Under the pieces are notes generated by a model. The model was not told the DNA's origin, did not search any database, and saw nothing but the letters and a program-made list of their open reading frames with translations. A stretch of 32,243 nt of DNA, taken from NCBI GenBank assembly GCA_945870315.1, contig CAMBRR010000019.1:1-32243 (forward strand), written 5' to 3'. Position numbers and translations under genes: made by a program. Of the stretch, positions 25,268 to 32,243 are shown one piece after another (position 1 is the stretch's first letter; every line of letters begins with the position of its first letter). The DNA comes from an uncultured Bacteroidales bacterium. Lineage in GTDB: Bacteria > Bacteroidota > Bacteroidia > Bacteroidales > UBA932.

Positions 25268-26083
25268 ATGAAAAGACTAATGACCATTCTTGCATTGGCA
25301 GCTACACTGCTTGGAGCAGGCAATGTGCAGGCTAAAAAGGCTCAAAAAGCCAAACCTATCGCAATCGTAGCCCACAGGGGATTCTGGAACTGCGATGAAT
25401 CAGGCAAGGCAAAGAACTCGATGGCTTCAATCACCCAGGCTCAGGCCAATGGTTTCTGGGGTTCAGAGTTTGACGTAAATATTACAAAAGACGGACAGCT
25501 GATAGTTTTCCACGATAGCAAGATTGAGGGAAAACTTATTGAGCAGCATGACTTTGCAGAGTTCAAGGACTATAGGCTCAAGAACGGGGAATCAATCCCG
25601 ACTCTTGATAGCTATCTTGAGCAGGGCAAGAAATCCAAGACAATGCTTGTGTTTGAGATGAAACCTCATTCTTGCAAGGAAGTTGAGGACTTGGCCGTGG
25701 AGAAGAGCATCCAGATGCTTAAGGAGAAGGGGCTGTTGAAGAAAAAGAGAGTGATGTTCATTTCATTCAGTATGAATGCCTGCAAGGAATTTGCAAAGCG
25801 TCTGCCAGGTTTTACTGTTCAGTATCTTGATACAGACTACACTCCTGATCAGGTATTTGCAGAAGGTGTCAATGGAATCGACACTCATCATCCGGCCCTT
25901 GCTAAAGACAGGTCAAGATACGATCAGGCCCGGAGCCACAAGATGAGCATCAACTGCTGGACCGTCAACAAAGAAGAGGATATGAGAAAGATGATTGAAC
26001 TGGGAGTTGACCAGATTACCACCGACAATCCTCTCCAGCTTAGAGCTCTGCTCAAAGAATACGGTATCAAAGAACGTAAATAA
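25268..26083 (+). CDS. Exported glycerophosphodiester phosphodiesterase-family protein
   Basis: A 271-aa protein with a signal peptide (MKRLMTILALAATLLGAGNVQA). GDPD motifs are seen: AHRGFW (His36, Arg37), GSEFDVNITKDGQLIVFHD (Glu67, Asp69, His82), LVFEMKPH, and the late CWTVNKEEDMRKMIELGVDQITTDNP. It would split glycerophosphodiesters to glycerol 3-phosphate and an alcohol in the periplasm, using a metal. Substrate preference is not readable. Followed by a terminator. Confidence 0.88.
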   Translation: MKRLMTILALAATLLGAGNVQAKKAQKAKPIAIVAHRGFWNCDESGKAKNSMASITQAQANGFWGSEFDVNITKDGQLIVFHDSKIEGKLIEQHDFAEFKDYRLKNGESIPTLDSYLEQGKKSKTMLVFEMKPHSCKEVEDLAVEKSIQMLKEKGLLKKKRVMFISFSMNACKEFAKRLPGFTVQYLDTDYTPDQVFAEGVNGIDTHHPALAKDRSRYDQARSHKMSINCWTVNKEEDMRKMIELGVDQITTDNPLQLRALLKEYGIKERK

Positions 26084-26103
26084 CATACCACTCAATACCA
26101 TGG

Positions 26104-26137
26104 GGCTGACTAAATCGTTTTAGTCAGCCTCTTTTTT
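26104..26137 (+). terminator. Rho-independent terminator
   Basis: GGCTGACTAAA (26104-26114) pairs with TTTAGTCAGCC (26119-26129), then CTTTTTT. Second member of the GGYTGACTAA terminator group. Confidence 0.92.
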
Positions 26138-26238
26138 ATAAATATACAAGAAAGGCGCGATGGATGGCGAAATGTGGTGAATTGGTGAATAATGTGGCGC
26201 TATTGCGTGGGAATGGACAGGCTATCAAATAAAATTGC

Positions 26239-26246
26239 TAACTTTG
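26239..26246 (+). promoter_or_regulatory. Promoter (-7 box) of the mmd operon
   Basis: TAACTTTG at 26239-26246 followed by CCG, with the mmdA ATG 22 bp further on. The -33 element is poor: only TGG-like sequence at the right distance, and the nearest TTG (26203-26205) is 33 bp away. Confidence 0.5.
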
Positions 26247-26268
26247 CCGTCCATTTAAAGTGACAGTT

Positions 26269-27831
26269 ATGAGTATCCAACAGGAAAAAATCAAAGAACT
26301 TGTTGAGCGCCGCTCCTCGGCAAGAATGGGAGGCGGACAGAAAAGAATTGACGCACAACACGCAAAAGGAAAATTCACAGCACGCGAGAGACTCGCTATG
26401 CTTCTGGATGAAGGCAGCTTTGAAGAGTTCGATATGTTCGTACAGCATCGCTGCACCAATTTCGGTATGGAAAAAACGAAGTTCGACGGCGACGGTGTTG
26501 TAACCGGCCAGGGAACAATCGATGGCAGACTTGTCTATGTATTCGCACAGGATTTCACCGTATCAGGTGGTTCGATGTCGGAGACAATGGCCCAGAAAAT
26601 CTGCAAGGTAATGGACCTGGCAGTCCGCAACGGAGCCCCTTGCATCGGCCTGAATGACTCAGGAGGAGCCAGAATCCAGGAAGGTATATGCTCGTTGGCA
26701 GGCTTTGGAGAAATCTTCGAAAGGAATATTCTTTCTTCTGGGGTTGTTCCTCAGATTTCCGGAATCTTCGGCCCTTGCGCCGGTGGAGCAGTTTACTCCC
26801 CTGCCCTGACTGACTTCAACATTATGATTAAGGACACTTCCTACATGTTCCTTACCGGTCCTGGAGTTGTCAAGACGGTCACAGGAGAGTCTGTAAGCCA
26901 GGAAGAACTCGGAGGTGCAAGTGTTCACGCAACGAAAAGCGGTGTTGCACATTTTGCTGCGGAGAATGAACAGGAAGGCATTCAGATTATAAAGGAACTT
27001 CTCAGTTTCATACCTTCTAACAACAGGGAACAGGCACCATTCGTTCCTACCAATGACCCCGCAGGAAGGGTTGACGATTCCCTCAATGACATCATTCCGG
27101 ACAGCCCTAACAAGCCTTACGATATGTATAGGGTAATAGGTAGCATAGTCGATGACGGCAAATTCTTCGAGATTCACAAGAGCTATGCGAAGAACATAAT
27201 CATAGGATTCGCTCATATGAACGGCAGGTCAGTGGGAATCGTTGCTAACCAGCCGAAAATCCTTGCAGGAGTCCTGGACATCAACGCCTCGCGCAAGGCT
27301 GCACGCTTTGTACGTTTCTGCGATGCGTTCAATATTCCGATAGTAACACTTGTGGATGTGCCGGGCTTCCTTTGCGGAACTCAGCAGGAGTACGGAGCAA
27401 TCATCTCACACGGAGCCAAACTTCTATATGCTTATGGTGAGGCAACAGTTCCGAAAGTTACCGTTACCCTCCGCAAGTCCTACGGTGGAGCACACATCAC
27501 AATGAGCTGCAAGCAGTTACGCGGAGACATCAACTATGCTTGGCCTTCTGCCAACATCGCTGTTATGGGCGCTGAAGGCGCTGTGGAGATTCTCTACTCC
27601 AAAGAAATCAAGGCTATCGAAGATCCTGCAAAGAGGGCAGAGATTGCCGAGGCCAAGAAGAAAGAATACAACGACCTCTTCTGCAATCCTTACAATGCTG
27701 CAAGTTACGGCTACATTGATGATGTCATTGAGCCTCGCAACACCCGCTTCCGCGTAATCAGGGCACTGGAAGCCCTTGCTGACAAGAAGCAGGAGAATCC
27801 ATACAAGAAACACGACAATCTCCCATTGTAA
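26269..27831 (+). CDS. mmdA: Methylmalonyl-CoA decarboxylase alpha subunit (acyl-CoA carboxyltransferase)
   Basis: A 520-aa carboxyltransferase of the propionyl-CoA carboxylase beta / MmdA family. It moves the carboxyl group of methylmalonyl-CoA to the biotin of the carrier subunit. Seen: [60 protein letters not shown] (oxyanion hole), [47 protein letters not shown] and [14 protein letters not shown]. The ATG at 26269 is used; an in-frame GTG three codons earlier has no support. First gene of a four-gene operon whose other products fix the role as decarboxylase rather than carboxylase. Confidence 0.92.
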   Translation: MSIQQEKIKELVERRSSARMGGGQKRIDAQHAKGKFTARERLAMLLDEGSFEEFDMFVQHRCTNFGMEKTKFDGDGVVTGQGTIDGRLVYVFAQDFTVSGGSMSETMAQKICKVMDLAVRNGAPCIGLNDSGGARIQEGICSLAGFGEIFERNILSSGVVPQISGIFGPCAGGAVYSPALTDFNIMIKDTSYMFLTGPGVVKTVTGESVSQEELGGASVHATKSGVAHFAAENEQEGIQIIKELLSFIPSNNREQAPFVPTNDPAGRVDDSLNDIIPDSPNKPYDMYRVIGSIVDDGKFFEIHKSYAKNIIIGFAHMNGRSVGIVANQPKILAGVLDINASRKAARFVRFCDAFNIPIVTLVDVPGFLCGTQQEYGAIISHGAKLLYAYGEATVPKVTVTLRKSYGGAHITMSCKQLRGDINYAWPSANIAVMGAEGAVEILYSKEIKAIEDPAKRAEIAEAKKKEYNDLFCNPYNAASYGYIDDVIEPRNTRFRVIRALEALADKKQENPYKKHDNLPL

Positions 27832-27843
27832 TCACGCCCGGAT

Positions 27844-28215
27844 ATGATTGATTATCTGACAATTCTATTGAGTACCTCCGCAAAAAGCGAAATGCTTGCA
27901 CAGAGGGATCCTTACGGGTTCATTATGACCGTCACAGCAGTGGCGGTGGTCTTCGGAGCCCTGCTGGTTCTGTACGTTTTCTTCGGAATTCTCGGCGGTT
28001 TCAATTCTGGAAAGATTGACATCAAAAAGTGGTTCAGGTGCAGGAAGAAGACTAAGAAAGAGCCGGACGCAGAGACAGCGGCAGCCATCGCGCTTGCCCT
28101 CTCCGACGAGATGTCCCCTGAGGTTTATGCAGCCATCGGAATGGCTCTGGAAGAGTATCTTGACGAAGGTGTGCACGATTATGAAAGTTACATTATTACA
28201 ATAAAAAGGAAATAA
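27844..28215 (+). CDS. OadG-family small subunit of the Na+-translocating decarboxylase
   Basis: A 123-aa protein with one TM helix (~27-51, FIMTVTAVAVVFGALLVLYVFF) followed by a basic then acidic, Ala-rich cytoplasmic tail (PDAETAAAIALALSDEMSPEVYAAIGMALEE). This is the plan of OadG/MmdD delta-type subunits that hold the soluble parts to the membrane beta subunit. Starts 12 bp after mmdA and ends 2 bp before the biotin carrier gene. Called from structure and context more than from motifs. Confidence 0.82.
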   Translation: MIDYLTILLSTSAKSEMLAQRDPYGFIMTVTAVAVVFGALLVLYVFFGILGGFNSGKIDIKKWFRCRKKTKKEPDAETAAAIALALSDEMSPEVYAAIGMALEEYLDEGVHDYESYIITIKRK

Positions 28216-28217
28216 TT

Positions 28218-28670
28218 ATGAAAGAAAGGACTTATATCATCAACGGTAACGAATATAAGGTTACAGTCAATTCAGTATCAGGCGACAAGGCCAATGTGAC
28301 TGTCAATGGGACAAGCTATGATGTCCAGATCAAGGATGCACCAGCAGCGGCTCCGGCAGCGGCTGCTCCGGCACCAGTGGCAACTACAACACCGGCTGCA
28401 GCTCCGGCACCAGTGGCACCTGCAACACCTGCAGCAGCCCCAACTCCAGCAGGTTCAGGAAAGGCTGCAACAGCCCCGCTTCCTGGAGTCATTATCGCCA
28501 TCAAGGTCAATGTCGGTGACAGTGTCAAGGCAGGTGACGAAGTTGCCGTTCTGGAGGCAATGAAGATGGAAAACTCCATCGAGGCTCCTGTCAGCGGAAC
28601 AGTCACTGCAATCAATGCAGCAAAAGGTGACTCCGTTCTCGAAGGCGCCCCTATTGTGACTATTGCTTAA
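28218..28670 (+). CDS. mmdC: Biotin carrier subunit
   Basis: A 150-aa protein. N-terminal beta domain (1-38), an Ala/Pro linker (40-86, repeated PAAAPAPVA) that gives the carrier arm freedom, and a C-terminal biotinyl domain with the AMKMEN motif; Lys116 is the biotin site. It carries the carboxyl group from MmdA to the membrane beta subunit. The linker DNA is repetitive (GCTCCGGCACCAGTGGCA-like units), so length variation between strains is likely. Confidence 0.93.
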   Translation: MKERTYIINGNEYKVTVNSVSGDKANVTVNGTSYDVQIKDAPAAAPAAAAPAPVATTTPAAAPAPVAPATPAAAPTPAGSGKAATAPLPGVIIAIKVNVGDSVKAGDEVAVLEAMKMENSIEAPVSGTVTAINAAKGDSVLEGAPIVTIA

Positions 28671-28695
28671 TCTCCTGCACACTAATACCTTACAA

Positions 28696-29838
28696 ATGGA
28701 AACGGTAATTGAAAGTCTGCGAGAATTTCTGGGGTACACGGGCTTTGCGAATATGACCTGGCAACACCTGGTGATGATATGCATCGGCATATTCTTCATC
28801 TTTGTCGCCATCAAGAAAGAGTGGGAGCCCCTGCTTCTGATTCCTATCGGATTCGGAATGATAATCGGCAACATCCCCTTTGTATCTGGATTGAACATAG
28901 GCATATACGAAGAAGGTTCAGTGATGAACATCCTCTACCAGGGAGTTCAGAAAGGATGGTATCCACCATTGATTTTTCTGGGCATAGGAGCGATGACGGA
29001 TTTCTCCGCACTGATATCCCAACCACGTCTTATGCTCATCGGAGCTGCGGCACAGTTCGGTATCTTTGGAGCCTATATCCTAGCGATGGCTATGGGATTC
29101 ACTCCTGCAGAGGCCGGCGCCATCGGAATCATCGGAGGAGCTGACGGTCCTACGGCCATCTTCCTTTCATCAAAGCTGGCTCCGGAACTGATGGGCGCTA
29201 TTGCGGTATCCGCATATTCATACATGGCACTTGTTCCGGTCATCCAGAGGCCGATAATGCTGATGCTCACCACCAAGAAAGAGCGTCTGATCAAAATGGC
29301 TCCTCCTAGGCCGGTAAGTCAGAAGGAGAAGATTATCTTCCCTATTGCAGGTTTCATCCTGACAGCCATGATTGTTCCGTCCGGAATGCCTCTGCTTGGA
29401 ATGTTGTTCTTTGGTAACCTGCTGAAAGAAAGTGGCGTGACTAGGCGCCTTGCAGAGACGGCAAGAGGTCCGCTGATTGATGTGGTGACCATCCTCATCG
29501 GTGTTACAGTAGGATGCTCCACTCAGGCAAATGTCTTCCTTTCCGGAAAGTCTGTAAAGATTTTCCTCCTTGGACTTCTGTCATTCGTAATTGCTACCAT
29601 ATGCGGCGTTCTCTTTGCGAAACTGATGAACCTGTTTGCCAGGGAAGGTCATAAGATCAATCCGCTTATCGGCAATGCCGGAGTGTCCGCAGTGCCAGAC
29701 TCTGCCAGGGTTTCTGAAGTGGTCGGAAGGGAATTCGACAAGAACAACCACCTTCTGATGCACGCAATGGCACCGAATGTTGCTGGAGTCATCGGTTCGG
29801 CAGTCGCCGCCGGTATCCTCCTCAGTTTCCTCGGCTAA
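28696..29838 (+). CDS. mmdB: Na+-translocating decarboxylase beta subunit
   Basis: A 380-aa polytopic membrane protein of the OadB/MmdB/GcdB family. It decarboxylates carboxybiotin and uses the energy to pump Na+ out. Seen: ICIGIFFIFVAIKKEWEPLLLIPIGFG, FLGIGAMTDF, the Na+-site IIGGADGPTAIF (Asp150 in GGADGPT), and STQANVFLSG and NAGVSAVPDSARVS near the end. The frame is open to a TTG inside mmdC, but the family starts at METVIESL, so ATG 28696 is used. Last gene of the operon, with a terminator 22 bp on. Confidence 0.94.
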   Translation: METVIESLREFLGYTGFANMTWQHLVMICIGIFFIFVAIKKEWEPLLLIPIGFGMIIGNIPFVSGLNIGIYEEGSVMNILYQGVQKGWYPPLIFLGIGAMTDFSALISQPRLMLIGAAAQFGIFGAYILAMAMGFTPAEAGAIGIIGGADGPTAIFLSSKLAPELMGAIAVSAYSYMALVPVIQRPIMLMLTTKKERLIKMAPPRPVSQKEKIIFPIAGFILTAMIVPSGMPLLGMLFFGNLLKESGVTRRLAETARGPLIDVVTILIGVTVGCSTQANVFLSGKSVKIFLLGLLSFVIATICGVLFAKLMNLFAREGHKINPLIGNAGVSAVPDSARVSEVVGREFDKNNHLLMHAMAPNVAGVIGSAVAAGILLSFLG

Positions 29839-29859
29839 TTTCGGAACAAATACAAAAAG

Positions 29860-29895
29860 GGGCTGACTAAAACGCATTTTAGCCAGCCCTTTTTT
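29860..29895 (+). terminator. Rho-independent terminator of the mmd operon
   Basis: GGGCTGACTAAAA (29860-29872) pairs with TTTTAGCCAGCCC (29877-29889), one mismatch, then a T run. Third member of the GGYTGACTAA group. Confidence 0.9.
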
Positions 29896-29979
29896 ATTCG
29901 TCACACTCCCCGTAGGCTATCGTCCACGACCCCTGTTAGCGGTATTCCGAACCTCCCCGGCTCGGACGCTTCGCTACTG

Positions 29980-30104
29980 GACGTTTTTCGTTATCCCCAA
30001 CATCCCTCCACGTCATCTGAACGTGCTTCCCCCGATGTCACCCTCCAGCGTCATCCTCAACATGCCTGCCCAATGTGTCTCCCTACGTCATCTCCAGCAA
30101 AGTC
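29980..30104 (+). repeat. Left part of degenerate ~13-bp C-rich tandem array
   Basis: Follows ~80 bp of unassigned sequence (29896-29979). About nine irregular units such as AACATCCCTCC, ACGTCATCTG, ATGTCACCCTCC, AGCGTCATCCTC and AATGTGTCTCCCT; the shared form is roughly AAYGTCAYCCCC. Units vary from 10 to 15 bp, so no reading frame is kept and the open frames here are not taken as genes. It runs directly into repeat copy A. Confidence 0.7.
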
Positions 30105-30247
30105 AAAAATCACCTGCCATGGGAGGCTACCGTCTGTGGCACTCCGGGAGGGTTATGGCTGGCAGGTGCGGGGATTTTGACCGAACCTGCCATAATAACC
30201 GCCCGTAGAATGGACTGGATGGCCACATCGTATGGCAGGTGAATTTT
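30105..30247 (+). repeat. Four-armed palindromic element, copy A (143 bp)
   Basis: Arms: CACCTGCCAT (30111-30120), TATGGCTGGCAGGTG (30154-30168), ACCTGCCATA (30185-30194) and TATGGCAGGTG (30231-30241), in alternating orientation. Outer ends AAAATCACC...GGTGAATTTT pair with each other. The inner arms pair as CGGGAGGGTTATGG.. with ..ATAATAACCGCCCG, and TGTGGC/GCCACA pair between. It interrupts the tandem array. Confidence 0.85.
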
Positions 30248-30612
30248 GGGTTATCGTCCCCATCACCGCGCCTCTGTTGCTGTCTCCAACGTCCCCTCTA
30301 ATGTCACCCCCTCACGCGTTATCGCCAACGTCCATCCTCCAATGTAACCCTTCGACGTTCCTCTCCAATGTCACCCCCCTCAATGCCATCCATCGAATGT
30401 CATCCCCAACGTGCCCCCAAATGTCACCCCTCCAATGTCACCCCTCTCACGTCATCCGCAACCTGCTCCCCCCAAATGTCACCATCGCACGTCATCCCCA
30501 ACGTATCACCCTTCAAAGTCACCCTCAAATGTCTCCCTCAAACGTCACCCCCAAACGTTATCCCCCAAACGTTATCCCCAACATCCCTCCCTACGCCATC
30601 TCCAGCAAAGTC
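30248..30612 (+). repeat. Main degenerate ~13-bp C-rich tandem array
   Basis: About 24 head-to-tail units, for example AATGTCACCCCTCC, AATGTCACCCCTCTC, ACGTCATCCGC, AACGTCACCCCCA and AACGTTATCCCC; consensus near AAYGTCAYCCCCYC, unit length 11-15 bp. G is scarce on this strand. Several overlapping open frames exist only because stop codons are rare in such sequence. The last 24 bp before copy B match the 24 bp before copy A with a single difference. Confidence 0.75.
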
Positions 30613-30755
30613 AAAAATCACCTGCAATAGGCAACAGGCCTCTGTGGCATTGTGCGAGGGTTAAGGCTGGCAGGTGCGGCGATTTTGACCGAACCTGCCA
30701 TAATAACCTCCCGCAGAAATGTTTGCACGGCCACATCGTATGGCAGGTGATTTTT
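30613..30755 (+). repeat. Four-armed palindromic element, copy B (143 bp)
   Basis: Same length and order of arms as copy A: CACCTGCAATA, AAGGCTGGCAGGTG, ACCTGCCATA, TATGGCAGGTG. TGTGGC and GCCACA are kept. It differs from A by many scattered substitutions, mostly between the arms. Its end lies ~100 bp before the transposase ATG. Confidence 0.85.
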
Positions 30756-30792
30756 GACTTATCATTTTTCAGAACATTTATTGACTAAGAAT

Positions 30793-30822
30793 TTGATTCT
30801 GTCGATTATTGTGTTAATTTCG
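30793..30822 (+). promoter_or_regulatory. Promoter of the RAYT transposase gene
   Basis: TTG (30793-30795), 19 bp, TAATTTCG (30815-30822), one mismatch to TAnnTTTG. Leader to the ATG about 30 nt. Lies between copy B and the gene, so the gene appears to have its own host-type promoter. Confidence 0.5.
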
Positions 30823-30855
30823 CAACATATTGCCACTTGAGGCGATGGAACGTGT

Positions 30856-31818
30856 ATGGAGATATGTGACAAAAGACTCAAAAGACTCATAGCGGATCTC
30901 GCTATTGACAAAGTATTCGTAAAGGGACAAGAACTTGTAGTAACGAATTGCTGGCATTTTTATACTGATGGGAGCAGTGTCGATGCTTTATTTTATGATG
31001 CTTCAGACTTCAAGGATGGGATGAACAGGATATATAATGTAGTGTCCGATTCTGATTTGGAGATTCTTGCTTTTTGTTTGATGGATACTCATTTTCATTT
31101 CGTCTTACATGGTGATTATGAAATTTGTAACAGATTTATCCACGAATATATTCGAAGGACATCAATGTATATTCAATCGAAGTATGGCGAAAGAAATAAA
31201 CTTGATTCAATAAAGATTAGCCATCAGGTAATAGATACTGACAGGTATCTTAAAACTGTAATCTGTTATACACTAAAGAATGCTCCAGCAGGAGGACTGC
31301 CATATAACGCATTGGACTATCCTTGGTCAAGCGGACCTCTGATGTTTAGAAAAAAGGATGGATGGGCTGCACCGAGATGGACTCTGGACGATCAGATGAC
31401 ATCAGATAAAATGAGTGTATTAAATCTTCGTTCAAATTTGAGATGCAGGAGTGCATTGCCCAAAAATGTGCGAATGATTGATGGTATTGTTTTTCCCGGA
31501 GAATATGTTGCTTATGACATCGCTGAAAAATGTTTCAAAACACATCGTAGTTTCAATTTCTTTATGTGTAACTCAAAAGAAGGAGATGTTGAAAGCAGAA
31601 GTGGAGAAATATCTCACCTTACAATCCCATTGCAAGAAATGAGGCAGCATAAGAATGATTTATGTATGGAACTGTTCGGCCAAAAACATATTCGTAATCT
31701 TGATACAACTTCAAGACTAAAACTTGCAAGGGTTTTGAAATCGCGTTATAACAGTTCAGATAAGCAGATAGTCAGATTATGTGGACTTATCTATGATGAA
31801 GTGAATCATCTTCTGTAA
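30856..31818 (+). CDS. REP-associated tyrosine transposase-like protein (Y1/HUH, RAYT)
   Basis: A 320-aa protein with an intact Y1-transposase core: HUH motif MDTHFHFVL (His79, His81), RRTSMYIQSKYGER, then the tyrosine segment YLKTVICYTLKNAPAGG, where Tyr138 lines up with the catalytic Tyr115 of E. coli TnpA-REP (Y at four residues before the conserved Asn), and LDYPWSSGPL, another RAYT hallmark. Such enzymes cut and join single-stranded DNA at palindromic repeats. Residues ~185-320 are an extension ending in a helix-turn-helix-like segment (LKSRYNSSDKQIVRLCGL). The gene is AT-richer than its neighbours, suggesting transfer. It is flanked by repeat copies A/B on the left and an orphan arm plus C/D on the right, and no IS ends were found. 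A RAYT acting on these repeats is inferred. Confidence 0.85.
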   Translation: MEICDKRLKRLIADLAIDKVFVKGQELVVTNCWHFYTDGSSVDALFYDASDFKDGMNRIYNVVSDSDLEILAFCLMDTHFHFVLHGDYEICNRFIHEYIRRTSMYIQSKYGERNKLDSIKISHQVIDTDRYLKTVICYTLKNAPAGGLPYNALDYPWSSGPLMFRKKDGWAAPRWTLDDQMTSDKMSVLNLRSNLRCRSALPKNVRMIDGIVFPGEYVAYDIAEKCFKTHRSFNFFMCNSKEGDVESRSGEISHLTIPLQEMRQHKNDLCMELFGQKHIRNLDTTSRLKLARVLKSRYNSSDKQIVRLCGLIYDEVNHLL

Positions 31819-31828
31819 TCAGCTGCAC

Positions 31829-31847
31829 CAAAAATCACCTATCATAA
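31829..31847 (+). repeat. Orphan arm of the palindromic element
   Basis: AAAAATCACCTATCATAAT, 10 bp after the transposase stop, resembles the left end of the 143-bp element (two changes in the arm) but the rest of the element is absent. Confidence 0.5.
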
Positions 31848-31901
31848 TATGAAGATCCTTGGAGCGCTCTGTTCGGGACTGCTATGGGATGCCGTAAGAA
31901 G

Positions 31902-32043
31902 AAAATCACCTGCCATAGGCGGCTGCCTTCTGTGACAGTCTGGGAGGGTTATGGCTGGCAGGTGCGGGAATTTTGACCAAAACTGCCATAGTTACCACCC
32001 GTAGAACTGCCTGTACGGCCTCATCGTATGGCAGGTGAATTTT
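31902..32043 (+). repeat. Four-armed palindromic element, copy C (142 bp)
   Basis: Arms CACCTGCCATA, TATGGCTGGCAGGTG, ACTGCCATA (one base shorter) and TATGGCAGGTG, ends AAAATCACC...GGTGAATTTT. Same orientation as A and B. Its first 54 bp are identical to the visible part of copy D. Confidence 0.85.
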
Positions 32044-32189
32044 GGGTTGGTGCTAATGAGGTGCTTGGGGGCAGGTGATTGCTGGAATGGTGCTTGGGGC
32101 AGGTTGTTATGGCAGGTGATTGTTGGGGTGAGCTGGGGAGGGGTGCTAGGGACTGCAGATATGGCGTGGAGATAACGGGCACCAAGTCG
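32044..32189 (+). repeat. G-rich spacer with stray element arms
   Basis: Between copies C and D the sequence is G/T-rich, the opposite bias to the array left of the transposase gene. It holds two isolated right-type arms, GCAGGTGATTG (32071-32081) and TATGGCAGGTGATTG (32109-32123), and irregular units such as GGTGCTTGGGG. No gene is seen. Confidence 0.5.
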
Positions 32190-32243
32190 AAAATCACCTG
32201 CCATAGGCGGCTGCCTTCTGTGACAGTCTGGGAGGGTTATGGC
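32190..32243 (+). repeat. Four-armed palindromic element, copy D (cut by window edge)
   Basis: First 54 bp of the element, identical to copy C; the window ends inside the second arm. Preceded by CAAGTCG, similar to the CAAAGTC before copies A and B. Confidence 0.85.

Noticed and set aside
30248..30612. CRISPR array
   Set aside because: Units are ~13 bp, highly variable and directly adjacent, with no constant repeat and unique spacer pattern and no cas gene.
30232..30788. Overlapping open frames rich in Ser, Pro, Thr and His (three plus-strand frames)
   Set aside because: They arise from a C-rich tandem repeat with few stop codons; the repeat unit is not a multiple of three and has indels, and the frames run into the palindromic element.
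30856..31818. Classical IS200/IS605 insertion sequence
   Set aside because: No tnpB or IS ends found; the DYPWSS and tyrosine-segment pattern and the multiple flanking repeats fit a single-copy RAYT better.

Overview
The window looks like a chromosomal segment of a fermentative gut- or rumen-type Bacteroidales bacterium. The grounds are: recurrent Bacteroidetes-type promoters (TTG, 19-21 bp, TAnnTTTG), a lack of strong Shine-Dalgarno sites, an ExbB/membrane protein/ExbD/ExbD cluster, a Bacteroidetes-type 'putative porin', and a Na+-pumping methylmalonyl-CoA decarboxylase operon typical of succinate/propionate fermenters. The genus cannot be fixed from sequence alone. No rRNA, tRNA, CRISPR array or phage gene was seen.

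Layout. 1-3714 (minus): shikimate operon aroB, a fused aroD-aroA, and aroC (cut by the window edge). 3723-7541 (plus): a large outer-membrane porin-like protein overlapping an MltF-like lytic transglycosylase. 7542-12272 (minus): pyrE, an SRPBCC-fold protein, an RsmF-type rRNA methyltransferase, a TPR protein and a LolC/E-like permease, nearly all touching or overlapping. 12170-17157 (plus): NUDIX hydrolase, queA, dprA, tatD and type I asparaginase. 17268-19551: ExbB, a small membrane protein and two ExbD proteins, which would energise TonB-dependent outer-membrane transport. 19680-23688: alkaline phosphatase lipoprotein, asnS, udk and a TonB-like protein that could partner the Exb cluster. 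23802-26083: TPR membrane protein, yebC and a glycerophosphodiesterase. 26269-29838: mmdA, an OadG-like subunit, a biotin carrier and mmdB, together a complete Na+-translocating decarboxylase.

The last 2.4 kb (29.85-32.24 kb) is different in character and is the most interesting part. An intact HUH/Y1 transposase of the RAYT (REP-associated tyrosine transposase) type, AT-rich and with its own promoter, sits among four copies (one truncated by the window end) of a ~143-bp element. Each copy carries four alternating-orientation arms of the motif CACCTGCCATA, so it can fold as one long interrupted hairpin or as two side-by-side hairpins. On the left, the elements are embedded in a long degenerate ~13-bp C-rich tandem array (roughly AAYGTCAYCCCC). 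On the right the spacer has the opposite strand bias. This resembles the RAYT/REP domestication systems of Gammaproteobacteria, but with a larger, differently built repeat.
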